DNA of 64,000 nucleotides from an uncultured Prevotellaceae bacterium (GCA_946402905.1 CAMIYC010000002.1:62001-126000), one strand, 5' to 3'; shown: positions 35,615 to 44,936, counted from the stretch's first letter. The notes: generated from the sequence alone by a model not told the origin. Translations and numbers: made by a program.

Positions 35615-36124
35615 TTATAGCTTGATGCTGTTGGTTCTTTCTATAGTAATAACCTCACAATCGGTGAATTTATTGCCTTCGATGGTCAGTCTGACCAAAG
35701 TTCTCTCTTTGTGCCATCCTTGCAAGCCGGCAGCTCCGGGATTGATATGCAGCAGTCCGAGGGTATGGTCGTACTTGATGCGCAGGATGTGAGAGTGTCC
35801 GCTGATGAAGAGTTGTGGCGGTCGCTCGATGATTTGCCGCCGTATGCTGGCGTCGTAATGTCCGGGATATCCTCCGACATGTTTCATGAGCACGTCTACC
35901 TCCTCGCATCTCCATCTGAGCACTTCGGGAAACATGCGCCGCAGGTCGCCCCCGTCGCAGTTGCCGCAGACGGCTCTGAGCGGACGGAAGTCGTTGAGCC
36001 GCTCGGCCAGTTGTGTGGAGCAGATGTCGCCTGCGTGCCAGATTTCGTCGCAGCAGTCGAAGTATTTGAGGTAGCGGTCGTCCCAATAGGAATGGGTGTC
36101 GCTGATGATGCCGATTTTTTTCAA
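35615..36124 (-). CDS. YfcE/MJ0936-type metallophosphoesterase
   Basis: 169 residues from a TTG start at 36124 that overlaps the preceding stop (TTGA). An ATG at 36418 in frame would lie wholly inside the kinase-like gene and adds no homologous sequence. Metal-binding motifs are complete: GIISDTHS (N-terminus), AGDIC, CGNCD and the GHSHILRIK / LHINPGA end. This family hydrolyses phosphodiesters such as bis-pNPP; physiological substrates are mostly unknown. Confidence 0.85.
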   Translation of the reverse strand: MKKIGIISDTHSYWDDRYLKYFDCCDEIWHAGDICSTQLAERLNDFRPLRAVCGNCDGGDLRRMFPEVLRWRCEEVDVLMKHVGGYPGHYDASIRRQIIERPPQLFISGHSHILRIKYDHTLGLLHINPGAAGLQGWHKERTLVRLTIEGNKFTDCEVITIERTNSIKL

Positions 36125-36750
36125 GGGTTGATTTTCAGTCTTTCTTTGATGAATTGGGCGATAAAGCGCTCGGTGGCTTCGAGGCCGAGAAGGCTGCTGT
36201 TGATGCAGAGATCGTAGCCCTCGCTGTGCCCCCATTTCTTGCCGGTGTAGTAGTTGTAGTAGGAGGCACGGTTGCTCTCTTTCTGGTGTAGTATCTTGAG
36301 CGCGGTGTCGTGGTCGCACTGGTCGCGCTCTGCCACTCGCTGGATGCGCTCGTCGAGATGTGCGGTGATGAAGATGTTGACCACTCGCTCGAAGTCGCGG
36401 AGGATATAGTCGGCGCATCTGCCCACAAAGACACAGTCGGCCTGCGTGGCTGCTTTGCGTATGGCGTCGGCTTGAAACTGGAAGAGGCTTTCCTGCGAGA
36501 ATCGGTTGGGGTAGAAATTTCCGTCGCTCACATGCTGCGCATGCAGGTGGAAGATTGACTTGAAGAACCGTTTGTTCTCATCGTTTTGCTCGAAGAATTT
36601 CTCACTGAACCCACTCTCTTTGGCGGCGAGGTTGAGTATCTCCTTGTCGTAGAAATTGCATCCGAATCTTTGTGCGAGCATTTGTGCGATGATGCGCCCG
36701 CCGCTGCCGAGTTGGCGGCCTACGTTGATGATGATATGTTGTTCAGCCAT
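36121..36750 (-). CDS. Cytidylate-kinase-like protein (AAK6 family)
   Basis: 209 residues. An N-terminal P-loop-like GRQLGSGGRIIAQMLAQRFG (12-31), then NFYDKEIL, VFVGRCADYIL and the lid region RVAERDQCDHDTALKIL place it in the cytidylate kinase-like family, distinct from canonical Cmk. True substrate unknown. It overlaps the MATE gene stop by 8 nt and the phosphoesterase start, in the same operon. Confidence 0.82.
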   Translation of the reverse strand: MAEQHIIINVGRQLGSGGRIIAQMLAQRFGCNFYDKEILNLAAKESGFSEKFFEQNDENKRFFKSIFHLHAQHVSDGNFYPNRFSQESLFQFQADAIRKAATQADCVFVGRCADYILRDFERVVNIFITAHLDERIQRVAERDQCDHDTALKILHQKESNRASYYNYYTGKKWGHSEGYDLCINSSLLGLEATERFIAQFIKERLKINP

Positions 36751-38110
36751 TCTGTTGTTGTTGATGTAGCGTGTTGAGTTCTTTCATGTATTTTCTCATG
36801 ATGACGAAAGCCACTATGGCAGCCACGATGTCGGATGCGGGTAGTGATGCCCACACGCCGTCGATACCGAAGAGGGTGGGCAGTACGATGAGCAGTGGCA
36901 GTAGGAAGATGAGTTGTCGGGAGAGGGAGAGGAAGATGCTCACTTTGGCTTTTCCGATGCTCTGGAAGAAATTGGTCACCACGATCTGGTATCCCACGAT
37001 GGGCAGCGTGATGTTGGCCACTCGCAGTCCTCGCTCGGCGATGCTGATGAGTTGTGCGTCGGTGGTGAACACCCGGGCGCAGTAGTAGGGCATGGCCTCG
37101 CTCACTATCCATCCTGCCGTGGATACGACCGTGGCAGCGATGATGGCATGTTTGAGCACCTGCAAGAGCCGGTCGAAGTGCATGGCTCCGTAGTTGTATC
37201 CGGCGATGGGCTGCATGCCCTGGTTGATGCCGAAGATGATCATGAGAAACAGGAACGAGATGCGGTGTACGATGCCGTATGCTCCTACCGAGAGGTCGCC
37301 TCCGTAGTGTACGAGGCTCTTGTTGAAGAAGATGACGATGAGGCAAGATGTGGCGTTCATCAGAAAGGGTGACATGCCGATGGCGAGGATGTTCTTCACG
37401 TGTTCTGCCCTGAGTCGGTAGATGCCGCGCTCGAAGTGTAGGATGTCTTTGGGGTTGCTGAACAGCCGGCATTGCCAGGCGAGCGCGGTGATCTGAGAGA
37501 GAATGGTGGCGATGGCGGCTCCCCTGATGCCCATGTGGAGTCCATAGATGAAGATGGGGTCGAGTATGGTGTTGAGCACCACGGTGAAGATGGTGGCATA
37601 CATCGCCTCACGCGGTTTGCTGGCTGAGCGCAGGATGGCATTAAGCCCGAAGTAGAGGTGTGTGAACACATTGCCCAGGAGGATCACCTGCATGTATTCC
37701 CTGGCATAGGGCAGCGTCTGCTCACTGGCTCCGAAAAACATCAGGATGGGATCGAGGAAGGTGAGTGTGACGGCGGCGAAGAGCAGTCCGATGATGACGT
37801 TGAGGCTGATGTTGTTGCCGAAAATCTCTTTGGCCGAGTCGTAGTCTTTCTGTCCGAGCCTGACAGAGATGCTGGTGGCCGAACCTACCCCGATGCATGC
37901 GCCGAAGGCTCCCGAAAGGTTCATGAAAGGGAAGGTGATGGCGAGGCCTGAGATAGCCATGGCTCCCACGCCCTGTCCGATGAAAATGCTGTCGACCATG
38001 TTGTAGAGCGACGAGGCTGTCATCGCCACGATGGCAGGCAGTGCGTATTGCAGGAGCAGTTTCCCCACGGGCTTGGTACCCAGCTCCAGAGTGGCCTTCT
38101 TGTTGTCCAT
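36743..38110 (-). CDS. MATE-family multidrug/flippase-like exporter
   Basis: 455 residues beginning MDNKKATLELG. An in-frame ATG at 38131 lies within the promoter -7 box and is rejected. Twelve membrane segments; the two MatE repeats start at PVGKLLLQYALPAIVAMTASSLYNMVDSIFIG and near GMSPFLMNATSCLIVIFF. MATE proteins exchange Na+ or H+ for organic cations and belong to the same superfamily as O-antigen flippases. It heads the operon that contains rfbB-fdtA, so either role is possible. Confidence 0.85.
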   Translation of the reverse strand: MDNKKATLELGTKPVGKLLLQYALPAIVAMTASSLYNMVDSIFIGQGVGAMAISGLAITFPFMNLSGAFGACIGVGSATSISVRLGQKDYDSAKEIFGNNISLNVIIGLLFAAVTLTFLDPILMFFGASEQTLPYAREYMQVILLGNVFTHLYFGLNAILRSASKPREAMYATIFTVVLNTILDPIFIYGLHMGIRGAAIATILSQITALAWQCRLFSNPKDILHFERGIYRLRAEHVKNILAIGMSPFLMNATSCLIVIFFNKSLVHYGGDLSVGAYGIVHRISFLFLMIIFGINQGMQPIAGYNYGAMHFDRLLQVLKHAIIAATVVSTAGWIVSEAMPYYCARVFTTDAQLISIAERGLRVANITLPIVGYQIVVTNFFQSIGKAKVSIFLSLSRQLIFLLPLLIVLPTLFGIDGVWASLPASDIVAAIVAFVIMRKYMKELNTLHQQQQNG

Positions 38111-38129
38111 CTGCTTGTTTTTAGTCGGC

Positions 38130-38137
38130 AAAATTAA
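38130..38137 (-). promoter_or_regulatory. -7 box of the MATE-to-acyltransferase operon
   Basis: TAATTTTG on the minus strand, 19 nt before the ATG at 38110. No well placed TTG is visible; the -33 region runs toward the 9-bp repeat array. Confidence 0.5.
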
Positions 38138-38184
38138 TCATTTTTCTGGATATGCAGAAATATACGGGGGTATTATTTGTGGTG

Positions 38185-38244
38185 AACCGGGTTTTCCGGA
38201 TATTCCGGGGTTTCCGGGTTTTCCGGATATTCCGGGTTTCCCGG
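38185..38244. repeat. 9-bp degenerate tandem repeat (GGNTTTCCG type)
   Basis: About six units alternating GGTTTTCCG, GATATTCCG and GGGTTTCCG, with a 27-bp higher-order period. The array lies just after the stop of the flavodoxin-like gene and upstream of the MATE promoter. Confidence 0.8.
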
Positions 38245-38252
38245 AGGGGGGC

Positions 38253-38870
38253 TTATCTGATGAAGTTGGTCCATACGGGCTGCTCCTGCTCGGGATGTCC
38301 CTGCTCCGGGATGTCCAGCCTCTTGATGAGCCACGCCATGTTGCGGCCGAGTGTGCGCATGGTCTGCATGCCCTCTTCGTCTTGTGTCGCCTGTCCGGGT
38401 GTCTGTCCGTAGACCATGTTCCAGTATTGAGAGCTGACTACGGGCATGTTCATGATGGTGAAATACTTATTGAGCCGGTCGAAGGCAGCAGAAGCCCCGC
38501 CGCGCCGACACACCACGACACTCGCTCCCGGCTTGTATCTGAGCATTCTGCCCAGCGAGTAGAAGACACGGTCGAGCAGAGCGCACAGTGAGCCGTTGGG
38601 GCCTCCATAGTAGACAGGCGATCCGATGACCAGACCGTCGATGCCATCGTTGATAGCTCTCGAGACTTTATAATAGAGGTCGTCGTTGAAAGTACATTTG
38701 CCGGTCCTTCCGCACATGCCGCATGCGATGCAGCCCTGCACGGCGCGCTTTCCGATGCTGATGATCTCGGTGTCGATACCCTCGGCGTTGAGTGTCCGGG
38801 CCACCTCGCTGAGTGCCATGTATGTGTTTCCGTTTCCTCGTGGACTTCCGTTGATGAGTAATACTTTCAT
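38253..38870 (-). CDS. Flavodoxin-fold NAD(P)H-dependent reductase with Cys cluster
   Basis: 205 residues. FMN-binding start MKVLLINGSPRGNGNTYMAL, then GCIACGMC plus a fourth Cys (TGKC) at about residues 46-57, and the flavin-contact loop GSPVYYGGPNG near 83. The Cys pattern resembles the [4Fe-4S] site of iron-sulfur flavoproteins; family members reduce quinones, nitro compounds or act in electron transfer. It has its own promoter and no operon partners. Confidence 0.8.
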   Translation of the reverse strand: MKVLLINGSPRGNGNTYMALSEVARTLNAEGIDTEIISIGKRAVQGCIACGMCGRTGKCTFNDDLYYKVSRAINDGIDGLVIGSPVYYGGPNGSLCALLDRVFYSLGRMLRYKPGASVVVCRRGGASAAFDRLNKYFTIMNMPVVSSQYWNMVYGQTPGQATQDEEGMQTMRTLGRNMAWLIKRLDIPEQGHPEQEQPVWTNFIR

Positions 38871-38922
38871 GTTGTGTAAGGGTGTGTTTTGGGGAAAATA
38901 AATAATTGCTTATAATTAGGGG

Positions 38923-38953
38923 CAAAGATACTCAAATTCTGACATTTTTCCAA
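38923..38953 (-). promoter_or_regulatory. Promoter of the flavodoxin-like gene
   Basis: On the minus strand: TTG at 38953-38951, a 20-nt spacer, TATCTTTG at 38930-38923, an exact match, about 50 nt before the start. Confidence 0.65.
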
Positions 38954-38985
38954 AATAAAGTTATCTTTGCATAAGTATATCCACC

Positions 38986-40509
38986 TCACTTCTCCATCCA
39001 GTGGGGCTTCATCAGTCTTTGTCTGTATTCCACGTCGACGCCCTCTCCCTTGAGCACCTCGGCGAAGTCTTGCGGACGGATGGATACCGGGCCTCGCATG
39101 AACTCAGGGATGTTGTAGCTGCGCATGAATTGCCGGTGATAGTCGGCGTCGGCGGTGGGCAGCTCAAAAGGCTTGCTGCCATGTCCGTCGGCATCGAAAT
39201 GTGCGATGAAGGGGCGTGTGAAGGACCCGTCGTCGCGCCGGCTGCTGAAGATGACCCATCGTCCGTTGCTCGACCAGGAATGGTAACTCTCGGTGTCGGG
39301 TGAGTTCCACTCGTTCATTTTTCGCACTTCTCCGCTTCTGAGGTCCATCAGCCATAAGTCGGCGTCGTGGTGCCAGATGTGGAAATAGCCGTATTCGGCG
39401 CTGGAGAAGAGCATGAAGCGTCCGTCGGGGGAGATGCGCGGCAGTACGGCGCTTTGTCCGTCGGCGATGGCATCGAATACGAGTTCGCGCGGCCCGAAAC
39501 TCATGGTCTGCGGGTCGAATTTTTTCTGATAGATATTGTATTTCAGGCGGTTGTATCTTGCTGCCATCTCTTTGTGGGTAGACGCTGCCGAGTCGGCATC
39601 GATGAAGTGTCCGCTGCAGTAATAGAGCGTTTTGCCGTCGGGAGCCCAGCAGGGGAACACCTCGTATTCCTTGGGGTCATTCTCCAGGTTGGTCACCAGG
39701 TCGTTGTCCACGTCGTATGCTATGATATCGCTTGAGAGGTCGTAGACTTCCACTTTGTTGGAATGGACGGTGTGAAAATATTGAAATGTCTTGTCCGTGG
39801 CATAGACGATGAGATTGAGCGAAGGATGCCATGCCGGATAGACCCCCGCTGAGAGGATGGAGTCGTTTTTCATGTTGACCTTTTTCATTTTCCCGTCATA
39901 GGCTATGAGTGTGCCTCCCCTGTACTGCCGCGCATGAAACTGCATGCGCTCCGGGTTGTAGTTCTGGAAGTGGTGGCAGTTGATGCACTGTCCGTCCTTC
40001 TCGTATCCACAGAGGAAATTGTCGTAGATGACGCTTTCGTCGTAGTTTTCCAGGCAGCGCTGGTTGATGGTGAGGGATTCATAGGTGACAAATGAGGGAT
40101 GTATGAGTCGGTAGCTGATATAGGGGTCGATGGAGTCGGGCGAGACATACAGGTTGAACGGCTTGTATCGGGTCCATTGTCCCTCCTTGCGCATATAAAC
40201 ATCGACTTTGATGGCTGCTCCTTTCGCCTTGGCGGTCATCTCCCGCCACTCGTCGATACCGGGCTGCATCTGTCCGCTGCAGACAATCTCCTGTCCTCCG
40301 GCGGTATAGCAGGCCACCATCTCGTCGGTGGGCTGGTCGGCCTCGAAGGTCAGCGGCGCGATGTTCACGGGTATGGTCACATTGACATAGTCAGGATAGA
40401 TGGCCGGCAGTGCATCCGACTGTGTGTATTCGGTAGGTACAGACACCTCGTGGCATGCCGTCAGCATGCTGAGGGCCATGAGGGCCATCCATAGTCTCAT
40501 TGTTTTCAT
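38986..40509 (-). CDS. TolB-like (PD40) lipoprotein with one c-haem motif
   Basis: 507 residues. Lipoprotein signal with SMLTAC (Cys19). CINCH at 175-179 is a canonical c-type haem attachment site. From about 220 on there are propeller-type repeats: AGVYPAWHPSLNLIVYAT, VFPCWAPDGKTLYYCSG, VLPRISPDGRFMLFSS and YHSWSSNGRWVIFSSRR, typical of PD40/TolB blades. A haem group joined to a beta-propeller on an exported lipoprotein suggests redox or sensing at the envelope; the reaction is unknown. It follows the DUF6057-like gene by 6 nt, so the two form an operon and probably one complex. Confidence 0.78.
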   Translation of the reverse strand: MKTMRLWMALMALSMLTACHEVSVPTEYTQSDALPAIYPDYVNVTIPVNIAPLTFEADQPTDEMVACYTAGGQEIVCSGQMQPGIDEWREMTAKAKGAAIKVDVYMRKEGQWTRYKPFNLYVSPDSIDPYISYRLIHPSFVTYESLTINQRCLENYDESVIYDNFLCGYEKDGQCINCHHFQNYNPERMQFHARQYRGGTLIAYDGKMKKVNMKNDSILSAGVYPAWHPSLNLIVYATDKTFQYFHTVHSNKVEVYDLSSDIIAYDVDNDLVTNLENDPKEYEVFPCWAPDGKTLYYCSGHFIDADSAASTHKEMAARYNRLKYNIYQKKFDPQTMSFGPRELVFDAIADGQSAVLPRISPDGRFMLFSSAEYGYFHIWHHDADLWLMDLRSGEVRKMNEWNSPDTESYHSWSSNGRWVIFSSRRDDGSFTRPFIAHFDADGHGSKPFELPTADADYHRQFMRSYNIPEFMRGPVSIRPQDFAEVLKGEGVDVEYRQRLMKPHWMEK

Positions 40510-40515
40510 AATCGT

Positions 40516-42537
40516 CTAATATTGGGGTAGGTCTGACATCAGGTAGTAATCATAAAAATAGGTGTCGCCATATAGAGGATACAGCATTTCTCTTGCCTCC
40601 GTGATATCCCTTCCGTCGAGATTGGCGGCATCCTGTGAGAATCTCTCATAGATATCTTTCACTCCAGGGTCGAAAGGCATGCGTTCCAGGTCGATGTTGC
40701 CACTCTCCACTCCAAACGTATATGCGGCTTGCTGGTAGTAGGGTGGCATCTTGTCGCCGGGGTGCAGCCTGATGTAATTGTGGAATTGATACCAGAAGAG
40801 TTGGGGTTCTCTTATCCACATGGCCGCTATCAGACACTGCTCCTGAAAGAGCGGGTCGCCGGTGTAGTTGGTGTGGGCAAGGTGTTGCATCAGGTATTTT
40901 TCGACGTATCCCTGGTCGGAACCCAGTTCGTCGGGGTAGTGCAGCATGTGGGTGATGGGTTCCATCTCCTGGTCTTTGGCTATGAGGCCGGGATGGTCGG
41001 TCAGACGTTCTGCCTTGTCTGCCCATTCCTTGTAGTAGGTGGTCTGTCTGAGGATATGGATGTATTTCTTTGCCAGTGGCTTGTCACCGTCGAGGATGGC
41101 GCAGCGGGTGAGGTATTTGTAATATTCCACGCGCCAGTCGTATTCCACTCCCATCTCCATGGCCAGACGTGCGCAGTCGTTGATCTTGCCATACTGATAA
41201 TAGATCAGCATACCGACGACTTGCATCATGCGCACGCCAAAGGGGGCGTTGCTCGCTTTGGATCCGTTGCGGTATTTGTACATCTCGGTGCTCTGGCGTC
41301 CCAGACGGGATAACGCCAGGTTTTTCATCATCACGATGGCTCGTGTGGGTTCATCCGTCTGTGCTGCTGCTTCGCTGACCACCCCCTCCCAGTCAAGGCG
41401 CTCGATGCAGTGCTGCATGCGCAGTTCGCGGCGGAAATTGGAGTCTTTGTACCAGAAATGTGCCACAGCGCAGGCCAGCAAGGCTACGATGCCTGCAGTC
41501 CATCCATAGTCTTTGGCCCGGCGGAGCCATCGGCTGTCTCTTGCCGGCTTCTTTCTCTCCGTCTCTTGTCGGGCTTGCTTCTTCTCATTCGCTTGTCGGG
41601 CTTGCTTCTTCGGCGTCTCTTGTCTGCCTTGCATCCGCCGTGGTTGTTTCTTCTCATCTCCCTGCGGCTTGGAGATGCTTTCTGCCACGTGGTCTTGACC
41701 ACTTGATTCCACAGGTCTTTTTGTGAAGGTGTCAGTAGTCTTCATCTTCGGCCAGGGCACACATGCCATCGCGACGAAGAATAGCAGAAGCAGATAGTAA
41801 GGAATATAATACTGGTGATATTCCTCAGCAAGGTAGTAAAGCGGCAGCTCCGTGAAGTAGATATTGGTGATGTTGGTCTGGTAATAGACGTAGTGGTAAT
41901 AGAGTAGGGGGACCGCCACGATACAGACGAGAGCCACGCAGGTGTGAAGTATGGCTGTGCCGCGCTTGTACAGCCGCCAAGACCAGATGGCCATCAGCAG
42001 CACTGCGGCCAGGGCATAGATGCCCATCAGCGGATATCCTGCCACTGCGACTGCCGCCAGGAACACCGATGTAAGAAGCCATCGCGTGGGCAGACAGCGG
42101 AAGCACCACATCAGTGCTGCCACCGCCGTGCATCCGATGGTGGTGACAAAGAAATGTCCGCGGAGTTTGAGCAGATAGACCCAGTAGCCCATGTCGACGA
42201 TAGTGAGCAGGATGAGTGCTACGGGTATGAGCATCAGTGCCGCCCACTTGCCTGGCACCTGAAAGGCTCGCCTGGCCAGTGCCATCATCAGCAGCCACCA
42301 TGCGCAGAGCATGGTCACCCCCACAGCTGGATGGTATAGAAACTGTGTGAAGAAGGTGCCGAGATAGGTGAGCATTCCTCCGGCCGTCACCATCTGCTGT
42401 TTGAAATATAGCGAGGTGTTGAGAAACAGGTTCATCTCCTGCACTTTCCAGAGCAGGTCGTTGTCATACACCAGCAGGGCGCATGCGATGGCGAGGAGTG
42501 CCAGGATCCATACCGCCATGAATGATAGTTTTTTCAT
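40516..42537 (-). CDS. DUF6057-like multi-span membrane protein
   Basis: 673 residues from MKKLSFMAVW. The longer ATG at 42570 is only 9 nt from the -7 box. About ten hydrophobic segments fill residues 1-275. A Lys/Arg/Gln-rich low-complexity stretch (QETPKKQARQ-type repeats, about 300-345) precedes one more helix. The last 290 residues are soluble, helical and TPR-like. I recall this as the DUF6057 family, usually paired with a PD40 protein. The soluble domain probably faces the periplasm and contacts the c-haem lipoprotein encoded next. Function unknown. Confidence 0.7.
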   Translation of the reverse strand: MKKLSFMAVWILALLAIACALLVYDNDLLWKVQEMNLFLNTSLYFKQQMVTAGGMLTYLGTFFTQFLYHPAVGVTMLCAWWLLMMALARRAFQVPGKWAALMLIPVALILLTIVDMGYWVYLLKLRGHFFVTTIGCTAVAALMWCFRCLPTRWLLTSVFLAAVAVAGYPLMGIYALAAVLLMAIWSWRLYKRGTAILHTCVALVCIVAVPLLYYHYVYYQTNITNIYFTELPLYYLAEEYHQYYIPYYLLLLFFVAMACVPWPKMKTTDTFTKRPVESSGQDHVAESISKPQGDEKKQPRRMQGRQETPKKQARQANEKKQARQETERKKPARDSRWLRRAKDYGWTAGIVALLACAVAHFWYKDSNFRRELRMQHCIERLDWEGVVSEAAAQTDEPTRAIVMMKNLALSRLGRQSTEMYKYRNGSKASNAPFGVRMMQVVGMLIYYQYGKINDCARLAMEMGVEYDWRVEYYKYLTRCAILDGDKPLAKKYIHILRQTTYYKEWADKAERLTDHPGLIAKDQEMEPITHMLHYPDELGSDQGYVEKYLMQHLAHTNYTGDPLFQEQCLIAAMWIREPQLFWYQFHNYIRLHPGDKMPPYYQQAAYTFGVESGNIDLERMPFDPGVKDIYERFSQDAANLDGRDITEAREMLYPLYGDTYFYDYYLMSDLPQY

Positions 42538-42578
42538 AACCGCTGAAGTCAAATTACCGGATTGAGACATGAATCATG

Positions 42579-42586
42579 CAAAAATA
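42579..42586 (-). promoter_or_regulatory. -7 box of the DUF6057-PD40 operon
   Basis: TATTTTTG on the minus strand; it supports the ATG at 42537 as the start. Confidence 0.45.
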
Positions 42587-42617
42587 CAAAATTTTATACA
42601 TTTGTGTGTCTCGACCG

Positions 42618-42681
42618 CAAAAAAAACTTAAAAAAATCGTGCGTCACGATGATGCCAGGACGCTGGTACGTGACGCACGAT
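42618..42681 (-). terminator. Terminator of the tandem SusC/SusD locus
   Basis: A 12-bp perfect stem (42636-42647 with 42670-42681), followed on the minus strand by two T runs. It lies 48 nt after the CBM-rich gene. Confidence 0.85.
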
Positions 42682-42728
42682 GATGCTATGTAGGAGCTTG
42701 CCGCTCCTTCAACTTAAGAATATGGAGC

Positions 42729-44936
42729 TTACTTGGCGATAAACTTCTTTCCGCTCTTCACTACGATTCCCTTGTAGTCTTTCGAAACGCGCTGTCCGGC
42801 AAGGTTGTAGGTGACGGTCGGTACGCTGTTGGTGTTGACCACGCTGCTGATACCGTCGGGATCGACGTACTGGTGTGGTTCCTCTCCGAGAACCTTGACG
42901 AAGAAGTTCTGTGTGCCCGAATCATTGATGAGCGACTCAGTGTTGTCTTCCAGTTTCCACACCACGTCCTTGATCTCATACTTGCAGGCATCTTTGATCT
43001 CAGCCATGTTGAATGCGATAGACTTCATGCCGTTGGCCTCGCCGGCTACAGTGAATGTGGTCTCAAAGTCTTGCCATTCCTCAGTGAAGTTGACATCACC
43101 GATAGCAGCCCAGTGCAGATAGCTGCCCGGATCGGCATGGCTCTGTGTGCTCACTTTGGCGGGGATGGAGCTCTTGTATTTGAACTGTACGACGGTGGTC
43201 TCACCGGCGCTGAGTGTGCGGTTGGCTACGATCCAGAACTGGTTGTCCCAGGGCTGTCCTGTTCCACCCGGTTCTTCTTTGACGGTGCCGTCTTCGGCAT
43301 CAGCGAGGTCGTCTCTCTCCAGTGCATTGATAACGATGAGAGTGGGGTTGGGGTTGATTTCTTTCGGTTCAAGAATATTGCCCTTGAGCATCTCAAATGC
43401 CATCGACTTGAATTCGTCGTCGAGGTAGATTTTCCATATACCCTCACCCGGCAGATTCAGTTTGGCCAGGCTGGATGGAGCGTAGTCGAGCCAGTTTTCC
43501 TTGTCGTTGGTGATGGTTCCCGAAGGCTTGAGCGTAGCACTCTTGAATGCGGCATCGTTGCCGCGTACGGTGGAAATCATGATTTGCGAGACGTATTCAT
43601 TGTCGCTGCCAATTGTAGCCGTATAAATGTTTTCAGCCTCGTCGTACTCAAACTGCACGGCATTGTCGAAGTCATACTCAAGACCGGTGTTGGGGTTGGA
43701 GCCGGCTACGAAGTAACCCTCGTCGAGTTTCATGCTCTGCCAGGAGAGGTCGTCGAAATAGAAGTCGACGGCGTCTTTGACAACAGAGTTGAGGTTGAAT
43801 GCGATAGACCATCCACCGACCATGTCGTCGGCAATAGTCATGATGCCATCATACTCCTGCCATTCTGTGGTGAATGCAATGTTGCCGATAGCATGCCAGA
43901 TGAGGTAGTCGGAGGGGTTGTGTTTGTGAATCTGTGTGTCTGTCGAGCTGACGGGAGCTGAAGCCTTGTAGCGGAAGTGGATCTTGACCTGGTCGCCGGC
44001 TTTCCACTCCTTGGGCGACTGGATCCAGAACTGGTTGTCCCATGCGGATGGATCACCCTCGGTGGTTGCAGGCTTGCCGTGGCAGACGAATACGTGGCTG
44101 CCATCCACTTCTTCGATGTCGGCGGGGAATGGATCCCATCCGCCTTCATCATTCATGTTGCGGCCTTTCTCCTTAGCCCATGCGCAGATCAGGTGGTTTT
44201 TCTCCTGATCGTTGAATCTCACGTTGGAGTCTGGCCATGGTGTCTCGGCGTCGCCCATATAAGTGGGGATAGGATTGCCGTCGACGATGACAGGCTGGCC
44301 ATCGCTTGTGAGCCACTCTTGCCAGACGACGGGTCTCTGTTCCTTCTGCAGGTGAGAGACAGTCACATACTTCCACTCGATGGTGGCTGTAGAAGTGCCA
44401 GGCTGTGCCACGAGGTTGCAGGAGGCTCCGCCAATGCCGTTGTACTCCCATTCTACCTCAGCCCATTCAGTGCCGATAGCTACGGAAGCTTTGGCTTGCT
44501 GGCCATCGCCCCAACCCCAGCCCATGTTGACGGTGATGGAGACAGGCTCAGAGGCCTTCACCATGGCCTTGACGGTGTAAGAGCCGTCGATCTCGGTGGG
44601 GATACCGTCGGCGATAAAATACTGGTGCCAATATGGGCCGGCACCTGTTACTTTCTGATACTCTGTTCCACCTTGAGTCGTGACAGTGCCGACAGAGGAT
44701 TCTCCGTCTTTCCATTTGGCATCGCCATCGCCATCAAGGTCAGCCTGTGTGGCATACCTGTAATCTGCACCATAGTCGGTCATCACACCGTCTTTCCACT
44801 CTGGCACGTAGCCCATCACGTAGAACGGGAAGCCCGTGTTCTGTGAGTAGTCGATTTTGTAATCTTCCACCCACTCTGCTGCCTTGGCTCCTGCAAATGC
44901 AGCCAAGAGAGCAATAAGAGTAAATAGTTTTTTCAT
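42729..44936 (-). CDS. CBM-rich secreted protein with sorting-type tail
   Basis: 735 residues with a signal peptide (AGAKAAE). Three jelly-roll modules like CBM4_9 lie at about 80-205, 295-405 and 560-670; the last two share WDNQFWI, a (H/Q)F(R/K)YK(A/S)S segment and W-x-AIG. A SusE-like domain occupies about 410-525 (YFVAGSNPNTGLEYDFDNAVQF). The end (YNLAGQRVSKDYKGIVVKSG) is the basic tail seen on other exported proteins. No catalytic motif, so it should bind polysaccharide at the surface. It is the last gene of the tandem SusC/SusD locus, separated from the preceding gene by a strong hairpin. Confidence 0.75.
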   Translation of the reverse strand: MKKLFTLIALLAAFAGAKAAEWVEDYKIDYSQNTGFPFYVMGYVPEWKDGVMTDYGADYRYATQADLDGDGDAKWKDGESSVGTVTTQGGTEYQKVTGAGPYWHQYFIADGIPTEIDGSYTVKAMVKASEPVSITVNMGWGWGDGQQAKASVAIGTEWAEVEWEYNGIGGASCNLVAQPGTSTATIEWKYVTVSHLQKEQRPVVWQEWLTSDGQPVIVDGNPIPTYMGDAETPWPDSNVRFNDQEKNHLICAWAKEKGRNMNDEGGWDPFPADIEEVDGSHVFVCHGKPATTEGDPSAWDNQFWIQSPKEWKAGDQVKIHFRYKASAPVSSTDTQIHKHNPSDYLIWHAIGNIAFTTEWQEYDGIMTIADDMVGGWSIAFNLNSVVKDAVDFYFDDLSWQSMKLDEGYFVAGSNPNTGLEYDFDNAVQFEYDEAENIYTATIGSDNEYVSQIMISTVRGNDAAFKSATLKPSGTITNDKENWLDYAPSSLAKLNLPGEGIWKIYLDDEFKSMAFEMLKGNILEPKEINPNPTLIVINALERDDLADAEDGTVKEEPGGTGQPWDNQFWIVANRTLSAGETTVVQFKYKSSIPAKVSTQSHADPGSYLHWAAIGDVNFTEEWQDFETTFTVAGEANGMKSIAFNMAEIKDACKYEIKDVVWKLEDNTESLINDSGTQNFFVKVLGEEPHQYVDPDGISSVVNTNSVPTVTYNLAGQRVSKDYKGIVVKSGKKFIAK

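Noticed and set aside
35615..36418. Longer start of the metallophosphoesterase at 36418
   Set aside because: The extra residues lie entirely inside the kinase-like gene and lack family similarity; the TTG at 36124 begins the conserved domain.
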